A DNA stretch of 64,000 nt, taken from assembly GCF_001724815.1 (NCBI RefSeq), contig NZ_MEDO01000003.1:1-64000 (forward strand), written 5' to 3'. The translations under genes and the position numbers were made by a program. The stretch's first letter is position 1, and every line of letters begins with the position of its first letter. The notes beneath the pieces are model-generated. The model was not told where the DNA came from. It saw only the letters and a list, made by a program, of their open reading frames with translations, and made no database searches. The DNA comes from Arenimonas sp. SCN 70-307 (GTDB taxonomy: Bacteria > Pseudomonadota > Gammaproteobacteria > Xanthomonadales > Xanthomonadaceae). Below, piece after piece: positions 34,743 to 43,168 of this stretch.

Positions 34743-35309
34743 TTGGACGCACTGCTCGTTTCCACCTTTGCCGTCGCCATCGCCGAGATCGGCGACAAGA
34801 CCCAGCTACTCGCGCTGGTGCTGGCGGCACGCTACCGCAAGCCCTGGCCGATCATCGCCGGCATCCTGGTGGCCACCCTGTTCAACCACGCGCTGGCCGG
34901 ATGGATCGGCTCGTTGGTGTCGGGCTGGGTGAGCCCCGAGGTGCTGCGCTGGGGCGTGGTGCTTTCGTTCCTCGCCGTGGCCGCCTGGGCGCTGGTGCCC
35001 GACAAGCTCGACGAGGACGAGGCCCGGGCGCCGCGCTTCGGGCCCTTCCTGGCCACGCTGGTGGCCTTCTTCATCGTCGAGATCGGCGACAAGACCCAGG
35101 TGGCCACGGTCGTGCTGGCCGCGCAGTACGAGCCGCTGTGGCAGGTCGTGGCCGGCACCACGCTGGGCATGGCCCTGGCGAACGTGCCGGTGGTGCTGCT
35201 GGGCGCGGCCTTTGCCGCGAAGCTGCCGCTCAAGGCCGCGCGTTACGCCGCCGCCGCGCTGTTCGCCGGCCTGGGCCTGTGGGTCGCGGTGATGGGCCTG
35301 CCCGGATGA
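34743..35309 (+). CDS. TMEM165/GDT1 family manganese exporter
   Basis: Inner-membrane protein of 188 residues with six predicted helices in two homologous halves, each carrying the family signature E-x-G-D-K-T: AEIGDKTQLLAL (Glu15) and VEIGDKTQVATV (near residue 108). These acidic motifs form the cation site of GDT1/MntX proteins that export Mn2+ (or Ca2+ in eukaryotes). The start is TTG at 34743, with GGAG 7 bases upstream; no ATG fits. The manganese riboswitch in the leader supports the substrate assignment. Confidence 0.9.
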   Translation: MDALLVSTFAVAIAEIGDKTQLLALVLAARYRKPWPIIAGILVATLFNHALAGWIGSLVSGWVSPEVLRWGVVLSFLAVAAWALVPDKLDEDEARAPRFGPFLATLVAFFIVEIGDKTQVATVVLAAQYEPLWQVVAGTTLGMALANVPVVLLGAAFAAKLPLKAARYAAAALFAGLGLWVAVMGLPG

Positions 35310-35344
35310 GGCCGGCCGCCTGACCGCCACGCGCGCCCGCTTGC

Positions 35345-35350
35345 TATGCT
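35345..35350 (+). promoter_or_regulatory. Putative -10 element of the GGDEF gene
   Basis: TATGCT, preceded by a GC-rich stretch; it would give a leader of about 26 bases before the GTG start. Confidence 0.4.
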
Positions 35351-35382
35351 GGCGCGCACTTCAACAGGCCACGACCCCCCGC

Positions 35383-36519
35383 GTGAGCACCCTGCGAGAG
35401 ACCCTCGACGACCTGGCCGGCGCCTTGCGCGAACCGCCGGACGACCTGCTGCTGGAAATCGGCGCCGGCGGCGAACTGCTGGTCGCGCGCCTGCGCGTGC
35501 TCGCCTCGGTGCTGCTGCTCCTGCTGCCGCCGCTCAACCGCCTCGGCGGCGGCACCTGGCCCGACACCATCGCCGGCCTGGTCGGCGCGACCGGCGTGCT
35601 GCTCTTCAGCCTGGCCTGGCTGCGCCTGGTGCTGGGCAAGCGCCGGCCGGACTGGCTGCCGATGGCCTCCTCGTGTTTCGACGTGACCCTGGTGACGGCC
35701 GTGCTGGCCCTGCTGGGCGTGCTCAGCACGCCGGTGGCCACGCTCAACAGCACCGTGGTGTGGGCCTGCTACCTGCTGGCGATCTTCGCCACCGCGCTGC
35801 GCCAGGACCTGCGCGTCACCCTCGCCGCCGGCGCGCTGGCGATGCTGCAGTCGGCGCTGCTGTGGCTGGTGGTCACCCAGATGGCCGACGGCCCGCTGGT
35901 GAGCGCCGAGTACGGCGCGGTGTCGGCCGCCACCCAGCTCCAGCGCCTCGTGCTGCTGCTGGTGGTGACGCTGGTGACCGCCGTCATCGTCTTCCGCGCC
36001 CGCCGCCTGACCCAGTGGTCGAGCACCGACGGCCTGACCGGCCTGCACAACCGCAGCTACCTCAATTCGCAGGTGCCGGCGCGCGTCGAGCAGGCGCGCC
36101 GCGAGGGCCGCACCCTGAGCCTGGCCCTGGTCGACCTCGACCATTTCCGCCACATCAATGCCGAGCTCGGCCACCTGGCAGGCGACCGCGCCCTGCGCCA
36201 CGCCGTGGCCGTGCTGCGCCGCGAGCTGGGCCGCGAGGAGCCGATGATCCGCGTCGGAGGCGAGGAGTTCGTGCTCGTGCTGCCGCTGCCCATCGGGGCG
36301 GCCTGGGAGCGCATGGAGGTCCTGCGGCGCCGGCTCGAGGAGGCGCCCTTCGTGCCCGAGGCCGACGTCGAGCCGCGCCGGCTCACGCTCAGCGCCGGCC
36401 TGGCCAGCTGCCCGCAGGACGCCAACGACCTGTCGGGCCTGATGAAGCGCGCCGACCTGCGCCTGCGCGAGGCCAAGGCCGCCGGCCGCAACCGCGTGGT
36501 GGCCCGGGACGGCGGTTAG
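35383..36519 (+). CDS. Membrane GGDEF-domain diguanylate cyclase
   Basis: Protein of 378 residues. About six N-terminal membrane helices (residues roughly 35-205) form an uncharacterised sensory module. The GGDEF domain (about 210-378) opens with STDGLTGLHNRSYL and has active-site RVGGEEFVLV, so cyclic di-GMP synthesis is expected. The inhibitory RxxD I-site is absent: the residues before the signature read REEPMIRV. The GTG start at 35383 fits the upstream -10; a longer frame runs into the promoter. Confidence 0.88.
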   Translation: MSTLRETLDDLAGALREPPDDLLLEIGAGGELLVARLRVLASVLLLLLPPLNRLGGGTWPDTIAGLVGATGVLLFSLAWLRLVLGKRRPDWLPMASSCFDVTLVTAVLALLGVLSTPVATLNSTVVWACYLLAIFATALRQDLRVTLAAGALAMLQSALLWLVVTQMADGPLVSAEYGAVSAATQLQRLVLLLVVTLVTAVIVFRARRLTQWSSTDGLTGLHNRSYLNSQVPARVEQARREGRTLSLALVDLDHFRHINAELGHLAGDRALRHAVAVLRRELGREEPMIRVGGEEFVLVLPLPIGAAWERMEVLRRRLEEAPFVPEADVEPRRLTLSAGLASCPQDANDLSGLMKRADLRLREAKAAGRNRVVARDGG

Positions 36520-36583
36520 CCCCGTCCTTGCCGGGGCCGGGGGGCTGAACTACCCTGCCGCATCCTCCTGCGGCGTCTCCTCC

Positions 36584-37876
36584 ATGGTCTCCAGCATCTT
36601 TTTCGGCCTGTTCGGGCTCAGCGTCCTGATCGGCATCGCCTGGCTCTTCTCCAACAACAAGCGGGCCGTGGACTGGCGCCTGGTGCTCACCGGCATCACC
36701 CTGCAGATCGGCTTCGCCGCGCTGGTGCTGCTGGTGCCGGGCGGCCGCGAGGTATTCGACCTGCTCGGCCACGGCTTCGTGAAGATCCTCGAATTCGTCT
36801 CGGCCGGCTCGACCTTCATCTTCGGCGACCTGATGGACACGTCGAAGTTCGGCTTCATCTTCGCGTTCCAGGTGCTGCCGACCATCATCTTCTTCGCCGC
36901 GCTGATGGGCGTGATGTACCACCTGGGCGTGATGCAGTTCATCGTGCGCATCATGGCCCTGGCCATCACCAAGGTGATGAAGGTCTCGGGCGCCGAAACC
37001 ACCAGCGTCTGCGCCAGCGTCTTCATCGGCCAGACCGAGGCGCCGCTGACGGTGCGGCCCTACATCCCGCGCATGACCGAGTCGGAGCTGATCACGATGA
37101 TGATCGGCGGCATGGCCCATATCGCCGGCGGCGTGCTCGCCGCCTACGTGGGCATGCTCGGCGGCGGCGACCCGGAGCAGGCGCAGTTCTACGCCAAGCA
37201 CCTGCTGGCGGCCTCGATCATGGCCGCGCCGGCCACGCTGGTCATCGCCAAGCTGCTCATCCCCGAGACCGGCAACCCGCTCACCCGCGGCACGGTGAAG
37301 ATGGAGGTCGAGAAGACCACCAGCAACATCATCGACGCGGCCGCCGCCGGCGCCGCCGATGGCCTGCGCCTGGCGCTGAACATCGGCGCGATGCTGCTGG
37401 CGTTCATCGCCCTGATCGCGCTGATCAACGCGCCGCTGACCTGGGCCGGCGAAGCCACCGGCCTGGCCGCCTGGCTGGGCAAGCCCACCGACCTGGCCAC
37501 CATCTTCGGCTACGTGCTCGCGCCCATCGCCTGGGTGATCGGCGTGCCCTGGCAGGACGCCACCACGGTGGGCTCGCTGATCGGCCAGAAGGTCGTCATC
37601 AACGAGTTCGTGGCCTACCTGCAGCTGGCCGACATCGTCAACGGCCGCGTCGAGGGCGTGGAGCTGACCGAGAAGGGCAAGCTGATCGCCACCTACGCGC
37701 TGTGCGGCTTCGCCAACTTCAGCTCCATCGCCATCCAGATCGGCGGCATCGGCGGCCTGGCCCCGGAGCGCCGCCAGGACCTGGCCAAGTTCGGCCTGCG
37801 CGCCGTGCTCGGCGGCACCCTGGCGACCTTCATGACCGCCACCATCGCCGGCGTGCTGATGTCCCTGGGTGCCTGA
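36584..37876 (+). CDS. Concentrative nucleoside transporter (NupC/CNT family)
   Basis: Inner-membrane symporter of 430 residues with about ten helices. CNT signatures are visible: FGFIFAFQVLPTIIFFAALMGVMYHLGVMQ, E-T-T-S-V-C-A-S-V-F-I-G-Q-T-E-A-P-L, AHIAGGVLAAYVGML and a late NEFVAYLQL. It imports nucleosides with Na+ or H+. The next gene, a ribokinase-like PfkB protein, begins one base after its stop, suggesting that imported nucleosides or the ribose released from them are phosphorylated. Confidence 0.93.
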   Translation: MVSSIFFGLFGLSVLIGIAWLFSNNKRAVDWRLVLTGITLQIGFAALVLLVPGGREVFDLLGHGFVKILEFVSAGSTFIFGDLMDTSKFGFIFAFQVLPTIIFFAALMGVMYHLGVMQFIVRIMALAITKVMKVSGAETTSVCASVFIGQTEAPLTVRPYIPRMTESELITMMIGGMAHIAGGVLAAYVGMLGGGDPEQAQFYAKHLLAASIMAAPATLVIAKLLIPETGNPLTRGTVKMEVEKTTSNIIDAAAAGAADGLRLALNIGAMLLAFIALIALINAPLTWAGEATGLAAWLGKPTDLATIFGYVLAPIAWVIGVPWQDATTVGSLIGQKVVINEFVAYLQLADIVNGRVEGVELTEKGKLIATYALCGFANFSSIAIQIGGIGGLAPERRQDLAKFGLRAVLGGTLATFMTATIAGVLMSLGA

Positions 37877-37877
37877 G

Positions 37878-38831
37878 ATGGGCACCGTCATCGTCGTCGG
37901 CTCGTACAACCAGGACCACGCCTGGAGCAGCGACGAGTTGCCGGCGCCGGGCGCGACGCGGTTGGGCACCTACGCCAGCGGACCGGGCGGCAAAGGTTTC
38001 AACCAGGCCGTGGCCGCGGCGCGCGCCGGTGCGCGCACCGCCTTCGTGACCGCGCTGGGCGAGGACGCCGCCGCCGCGGATGCGCGCGCGCTGGCGCGCG
38101 ACGAGGGCATCGAACTGCACGCCGAAGTCCACCCCGCGCTGCCCTCGGGCACCGCGGGCATCTTCATCGACCGCGCAGGCCGCAACATCATCACCGTCGC
38201 GCCCGGCGCCAATGCCGCGCTCGGCACGGGTTTCATCGACGCGATGCGGCCGGCCTTCAACGGCGCCGACGTGGTTTTGGCCCAGCTGGAAGTGGCGCCC
38301 GCGGCCGTGCAGGCCGCGCTCGCCCGCGGCCGCGAGGCCGGCGCCACCACCGTGCTCAACCCCGCGCCGGCGAACGCGCCGACCACGCCGGCCCTGCTGG
38401 CGCTGGCCGACGTGCTGACGCCGAACGAAACCGAGTTCGCGGCCCTGCTGGCACGCCACGCTGGTGGCTCGGTCGACCCCGATGCGCTGCACGCGATGCC
38501 GGCCGAGGCGCTGCATGCCCTGTGCCAGTCGCTTCAGGCCACGACCTGGGTGATCACGCTGGGCGGCCACGGCGTTTTTGTTTCGCACGCCCCCGGCCAC
38601 CATCGCCGCGACGACGGCGCCTGCTATCGCCTCGCCGCCGAACCGGCCAAACCGGTGGACACCACCGGCGCCGGCGATGCCTTCAGCGGCGCGCTGTGCG
38701 CCGCGCTCGCGGCCTCGCCACGGGCGCCTTTCCGCGAGGCGGTGGCCTTCGCCAACCGCTACGCCGCCAGGTCCACCGAAAACCACGGCGCCGCCCTGGC
38801 CATGCCCCACCGCGGGGACCTGCAGGACTGA
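37878..38831 (+). CDS. PfkB-family carbohydrate/nucleoside kinase (ribokinase-like)
   Basis: Protein of 317 residues with the ribokinase fold: GSYNQDHAW, then GPGGKGFNQAVAAARAG (substrate site), FVTALGEDA, NPAPANAP, L-T-P-N-E-T-E and the C-terminal PfkB signature DTTGAGDAFSGAL with the catalytic Asp. The start follows the transporter stop by one base, so the two are co-transcribed. Ribose or a nucleoside is the likely substrate; sequence alone does not decide between them. Confidence 0.88.
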   Translation: MGTVIVVGSYNQDHAWSSDELPAPGATRLGTYASGPGGKGFNQAVAAARAGARTAFVTALGEDAAAADARALARDEGIELHAEVHPALPSGTAGIFIDRAGRNIITVAPGANAALGTGFIDAMRPAFNGADVVLAQLEVAPAAVQAALARGREAGATTVLNPAPANAPTTPALLALADVLTPNETEFAALLARHAGGSVDPDALHAMPAEALHALCQSLQATTWVITLGGHGVFVSHAPGHHRRDDGACYRLAAEPAKPVDTTGAGDAFSGALCAALAASPRAPFREAVAFANRYAARSTENHGAALAMPHRGDLQD

Positions 38832-38870
38832 GCCCGGCCATGCGGACCGGTCCTTTGCCTGGTCCGGTTA

Positions 38871-38895
38871 TTGTAACTGCGAATCATTCTTATTA
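38871..38895 (+). promoter_or_regulatory. Fur-box-like site upstream of the siderophore receptor
   Basis: TGTAACTGCGAATCATTCTT followed by ATTAG. It shares TGCGAATCATTCT with the site before the FecA-like gene. It lies about 30-50 bases upstream of the start codon. Confidence 0.72.
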
Positions 38896-38926
38896 GCATA
38901 CGCACGACTTCCCCACGGACCGTGCC

Positions 38927-41038
38927 ATGCCCCGCCTTTCCCTGCTTGCCGCCGCCCTTGCCGGCGCCCTGTCCCTCCCCGCCCGCGCCGATGACGACCT
39001 GGCCGTGCTCGACGAACTCACCGTCTCGGCCAGCACCAGCCGCCTGCCCTGGTCCGAGGCCGCGCTGCCCAACACCATCACCGTGATCGACCGGGCCCAG
39101 CTCGAGCAGCAGCTTGCCCTCACCAGCGACCTCTCACAGGTCCTGGCCAACCTGATTCCCGCTTTCTCGCCTTCGCGCCAGAAGATGACCAGCTTCGGCG
39201 AGTCGCTGCGCGGCCGGCAACCGCTGTACCTGGTCGACGGCGTGCCGCAGTCCACGCCCCTGCGCGACGGCTCGCGCGACGCCCACACCATCGACCCGGC
39301 CATGATCGAGCGCATCGAGGTCATCCACGGCGCCAATGCGCTGCAGGGCCTGGGCGCCTCGGGCGGCATCATCAACATCATCACCAAGCGCGCCCCGCGC
39401 GAGGACGGCGAGACCTGGCAGGACGTGTCGCTGGGCGCCAGCGCCGCACTGCCCGCCGAAAGCGACGGCACCGGCACCCGCGTGTCCTGGCTGCTTGGCA
39501 CGCGCCGCGGCGCCTTCGATTTCGTCGGCGGCCTCTCGCACGCCACCGAGGGCCTGCACTACGACGGCGAGGGCCGCGCGTTGGCGGTGAACGGCGTGCA
39601 GGGCGACCTGATGGACTCGCGTGCCACCAACCTCTTCGCCAAGCTCGGCCGGGACCTGTCCGAGGCCCGTCGCCTGCAGCTCACCGCCAGCCACTACGAG
39701 CTCGAGGGCCATGGCGACTACGTGTCGGTGCCCGGCGACATCACCACCGGCCGCACGGCCACCTCGGTGCGCGGCGAGCGCCCGCTCGAGCCGCCGCGCA
39801 ACCGCTCCAGCCACGTGTCGCTGGACTACACCGACCGCGACTTCGCCGGCGGCTATCTGCAGGCCCAGCTCTACTGGTTTGATTTCGCCGCGCGCTACGG
39901 CTCCTCGCCCTGGGTGAACTTCTTCGGCGACGCCCCGGGTTCGATCTGGCAGGACCAGTCGCAAAACGTTTCGGAAAAGCACGGCGCCAAGTTCAGCTGG
40001 TCGCACCCGGCGCTGGCCGGCCTGCCGCTGCAGGCCACTTTCGGCATGGACCTGGCGCGCGACACCACCGCCCAGGAACTGCTCGAGGTGGGTCTGGACT
40101 GGGTACCGAAAACCACCTACGCCTCGGTGTCGCCCTTCGCCCAGCTGCAATGGAACCTCGGCGACCTGAACCTGGTCGGCGGCCTGCGCCACGAGCGCGG
40201 CGAGCTCGAGGTGGACGACTACACCACGCTGCCGATCTACGGCTCGCAGCTCGTGCGCGGCGGCCAGCCCGAGACGCGCGAGACCCTGGGCAACGCCGGC
40301 ATCACCTGGCAGGCCACCGACGCACTGGCTTTCTATGGCTCCTACGCCGAGGGCTACACCGTGGCCGACATCGGCCGCGTGCTGCGCGCCATCAGCGTGC
40401 CGGGCCAGGACGTCGACAGCCTCGTCGACCTCTCGCCGGTGGTGGCCGACAACCGCGAGATCGGCCTCGACTACGACGACGGCCGCTGGAGCGCGCACCT
40501 GGCCGCGTACTGGTCCAATTCCGACCTCGGCTCGCTGCTGGTCTACGACGCCGCCACCGACACCTACAACGTGAGCCGCCAGAAGACCGAGATCCGCGGC
40601 ATCGAGGGCAACGTGGCGCTGCGCCTGGGCGAGGCCGACCGAATCGGCCTGGCCTATGCGCGAACCGAGGGCCGCTACGACCGCAACCTCGACGGCCAGG
40701 TGGACACCGACCTCGAGGGAATCAACATCAGCCCCGACCGCGCCACCGCGTTCTGGGAGCGCAGCTGGACCGAAGGCGTGGCCACCCGCCTGCAGGCCAG
40801 CCGCGCCTTCGACCGCGATTTCGAGCGCTTCGGCGCCCGCGTCGCCGCCTTCGAGGGCTACACCACGCTCGACCTGCAGGCGCGCTTCGCGTTGCCGGTG
40901 GGCGCGCTGTCGGTCGGCGTCGAGAACCTGCTGGGCGAGCAGTACATCAGCTATTACTCGCAGACCACGCCCTCGAACGACGACTACGTGGCCGGGCGCG
41001 GCCGCGTGCTGAGCCTGGCCTGGTCGCACCGGTTCTGA
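38927..41038 (+). CDS. TonB-dependent siderophore receptor
   Basis: Outer-membrane receptor of 703 residues: signal peptide (about 1-21), TonB-box region DELTVSAST, plug domain (ITVIDRAQLEQQL, SLRGRQPLYLVDGVPQSTPL, I-D-P-A-M-I-E-R-I-E-V-I-H-G-A-N-A-L-Q-G, GGIINIITKRAP) and a barrel with Y-G-S-Y-A-E-G-Y-T-V-A-D and an AWSHRF* tail. It resembles hydroxamate or catecholate siderophore receptors; the ligand is not clear. The Fur-like site upstream and the PepSY gene 8 bases downstream indicate an iron-uptake operon. Confidence 0.92.
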   Translation: MPRLSLLAAALAGALSLPARADDDLAVLDELTVSASTSRLPWSEAALPNTITVIDRAQLEQQLALTSDLSQVLANLIPAFSPSRQKMTSFGESLRGRQPLYLVDGVPQSTPLRDGSRDAHTIDPAMIERIEVIHGANALQGLGASGGIINIITKRAPREDGETWQDVSLGASAALPAESDGTGTRVSWLLGTRRGAFDFVGGLSHATEGLHYDGEGRALAVNGVQGDLMDSRATNLFAKLGRDLSEARRLQLTASHYELEGHGDYVSVPGDITTGRTATSVRGERPLEPPRNRSSHVSLDYTDRDFAGGYLQAQLYWFDFAARYGSSPWVNFFGDAPGSIWQDQSQNVSEKHGAKFSWSHPALAGLPLQATFGMDLARDTTAQELLEVGLDWVPKTTYASVSPFAQLQWNLGDLNLVGGLRHERGELEVDDYTTLPIYGSQLVRGGQPETRETLGNAGITWQATDALAFYGSYAEGYTVADIGRVLRAISVPGQDVDSLVDLSPVVADNREIGLDYDDGRWSAHLAAYWSNSDLGSLLVYDAATDTYNVSRQKTEIRGIEGNVALRLGEADRIGLAYARTEGRYDRNLDGQVDTDLEGINISPDRATAFWERSWTEGVATRLQASRAFDRDFERFGARVAAFEGYTTLDLQARFALPVGALSVGVENLLGEQYISYYSQTTPSNDDYVAGRGRVLSLAWSHRF

Positions 41039-41046
41039 GCCCGGCG

Positions 41047-42141
41047 ATGGCGGACGGCAACGCCGTGCCCGCGCCGCCCAGCCGCCTGCAGAGGCGGCTG
41101 CGCGCGGCCCTGGCCTGGCTGCACCTCTGGCTGGGCCTGACGGCGGGCACGCTGTTCGCGCTGGTGTCGCTGGCCGGCTCGGTGCTGGTGTTCCACACCG
41201 AGCTGCTGCTGGCCACGCGGCCTCAACTGGCGGCGCACGCGCCGGTGGCCGATGGCAATGTGATGGGCCGACTGCTGCAGGAACAGGCACCGCGCGGGCT
41301 GACCGTGCTCGACCTGCCGCAGGCCGGCCTGCCCGTGTGGCAGGCGCATTTCTCCGACGGTCGCCGCGCCTACTTCGCGCCCGACGACGGACGCCTGCTG
41401 CTCGAGCGCAGCCACCACGACGACTGGCTGATGTGGCTGCACCACTGGCACGTGGAATTGCTCGGCGGCGCCACGGGCAAGCAGGTGCTGGGCGTGGCCG
41501 GCTGGATCGCGATGTTCCTGCTGCTGGGCGGCCTCTATCTGTGGTGGCCCAAACGCGGGCGCCTCGGCGGGCAGCTGCGCTGGCACTCGGGCCCGCCGGC
41601 CCGGCGCTGGCTGAGCTGGCACCGCAGCAGCGGCGCACTCACCCTGCCGCTGCTGGCGCTGGCGACGATCACGGGCCTGGGCATGATCTACCACGCGGGC
41701 TTTCGCGCCGTGCTGGTGGGCGCACTGGGCGCCGGGCCCACGCCGGTGGCGGCCGCGCCCGCGGCCGTGCCGACCGACATCGACTGGCCGCGCGTGCTGG
41801 CCCGGGCCCAGGCCGCCTTTCCGGACGGCCGCATCGCGCGCATCGCCCCGCCGGCGCCCGGTGCCTCCATCGTCAGCTTCCGCGGCCAGGCCGCCGGCGA
41901 GTGGCATCCGGTGGGCCGCAGCGTGGTGGCGACCTCCCGCGACGGCCGCCAGACCCTATTGCGCTACGACGCCACCGCCGACGCACCCGGCGTGCGCCTG
42001 ACCAACGCCATCTACCCGCTGCACGTGGCCGCCGTCGGCGGCCTGCCAATGAAGCTGGCGATGGTGGCCGCCGGCCTGCTGCCCACCTTCCTGCTGGTGA
42101 CCGGCCTGCTGTTCTGGCGCCGCCCCCGGCCCCGCCGCTGA
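41047..42141 (+). CDS. PepSY-domain inner-membrane protein (iron-regulated reductase-like)
   Basis: Protein of 364 residues with four main helices (about 20-45, 150-168, 200-220, 338-358) typical of the PepSY-associated TM family (PiuB/FsqB-like): WLHLWLGLTAGTLFALVSLAGSVLVF, W-L-H-H-W-H-V-E-L, GLYLWWP, RWLSWHRSSGA. Periplasmic PepSY repeats lie between helices. Several conserved His residues could bind haem. Such genes usually follow siderophore receptors, as here, and are proposed to reduce ferric-siderophores in the periplasm. Confidence 0.88.
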   Translation: MADGNAVPAPPSRLQRRLRAALAWLHLWLGLTAGTLFALVSLAGSVLVFHTELLLATRPQLAAHAPVADGNVMGRLLQEQAPRGLTVLDLPQAGLPVWQAHFSDGRRAYFAPDDGRLLLERSHHDDWLMWLHHWHVELLGGATGKQVLGVAGWIAMFLLLGGLYLWWPKRGRLGGQLRWHSGPPARRWLSWHRSSGALTLPLLALATITGLGMIYHAGFRAVLVGALGAGPTPVAAAPAAVPTDIDWPRVLARAQAAFPDGRIARIAPPAPGASIVSFRGQAAGEWHPVGRSVVATSRDGRQTLLRYDATADAPGVRLTNAIYPLHVAAVGGLPMKLAMVAAGLLPTFLLVTGLLFWRRPRPRR

Positions 42142-42155
42142 GTGCCCCGGGCGGC

Positions 42156-42161
42156 TAGAAT
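42156..42161 (+). promoter_or_regulatory. -10 element of dusB
   Basis: TAGAAT, with the ATG 8 bases after it, so the leader must be absent or a few bases long. No Shine-Dalgarno sequence is seen. Confidence 0.5.
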
Positions 42162-42169
42162 GCCGCCCC

Positions 42170-43168
42170 ATGCGCATCGGCCCCCACGCCATCGAGCCCC
42201 GCGTGGTGCTGGCCCCCATGGCCGGCGTCACCGACAAACCGTTCCGGATGCTTTGCAAGCAGCTGGGCGCGGGCCTGTGCGTGTCGGAGATGACGACCTC
42301 CGACCCGCGCTTCTGGCACACCGCCAAGTCGCGCCACCGCATGGACCACGCCGGCGAGCCCGACCCGATCAGCGTGCAGATCGCCGGCACCGTGCCCGAG
42401 GTGATGGCCGAGGCGGCGCGCCACAACGTGGACCACGGCGCGCAGATCATCGACATCAACATGGGCTGCCCGGCGAAGAAAGTGTGCAACGCCTGGGCCG
42501 GCTCGGCGCTGATGCGCGACGAGGCCCTGGTGGCGCGCATCCTGGCGGCGGTGGTGTCGGCGGTGGACGTCCCGGTGACGCTGAAGATCCGCACCGGCTG
42601 GGCCGCCAACCAGAAGAACGCGCTGCGCATCGCCCGCATCGCCGAGGACAGCGGCATCGCCGCGCTGGCGGTGCACGGCCGCACCCGCGACCAGCAGTAC
42701 ACGGGCTTCGCCGAGTACGACACCATCGCCGCGGTGAAGGCCGCGCTGCGCATCCCGGTGCTGGCCAACGGGGATATCGACTCGCCGCAAAAGGCCGCCT
42801 TCGTGCTTCGCCATACCGGCGCCGACGCAGTGATGATCGGCCGCGCCGCCCAGGGCCGGCCCTGGATCTTCCGCGAGGTGGCGCACTACCTCGCCACCGG
42901 CGAAATCCTGCCCGGGCCGGGCGTGGCCGAAGTCGGCGACATCCTGCTCGCGCACCTGCGCCACCTGCATGAGTTCTACGGCGAGGAATCCGGCGTGCGC
43001 ATCGCCCGCAAGCACCTGGGCTGGTACGCCAGGGACCGGCCCGAGAACGCCGCCTTCCGCGGCGTGGTCAACCATGCCACCACGGCCGACGAACAGCTGC
43101 GCCTGACCCGCGACTACTTCGACGCGCTGGCCGCCGGTGTCTCGCCCGGTTTCGCCGACGCGGCCTGA
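42170..43168 (+). CDS. dusB: tRNA-dihydrouridine synthase B
   Basis: FMN- and NADPH-dependent enzyme of 332 residues that reduces uridine in the D-loop of tRNAs. Clear motifs: V-L-A-P-M-A-G-V-T-D-K-P-F-R at the barrel start, S-V-Q-I-A-G, IDINMGCPAKKVCN with catalytic Cys100, TLKIRTGW, A-L-A-V-H-G-R-T-R, IPVLANGDI and M-I-G-R-A-A-Q-G-R-P-W-I-F. The AKKV signature after the catalytic Cys points to DusB. The gene is not followed by fis, its usual partner in enterics. Its last 55 bases overlap the convergent hydrolase gene. Confidence 0.93.
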   Translation: MRIGPHAIEPRVVLAPMAGVTDKPFRMLCKQLGAGLCVSEMTTSDPRFWHTAKSRHRMDHAGEPDPISVQIAGTVPEVMAEAARHNVDHGAQIIDINMGCPAKKVCNAWAGSALMRDEALVARILAAVVSAVDVPVTLKIRTGWAANQKNALRIARIAEDSGIAALAVHGRTRDQQYTGFAEYDTIAAVKAALRIPVLANGDIDSPQKAAFVLRHTGADAVMIGRAAQGRPWIFREVAHYLATGEILPGPGVAEVGDILLAHLRHLHEFYGEESGVRIARKHLGWYARDRPENAAFRGVVNHATTADEQLRLTRDYFDALAAGVSPGFADAA

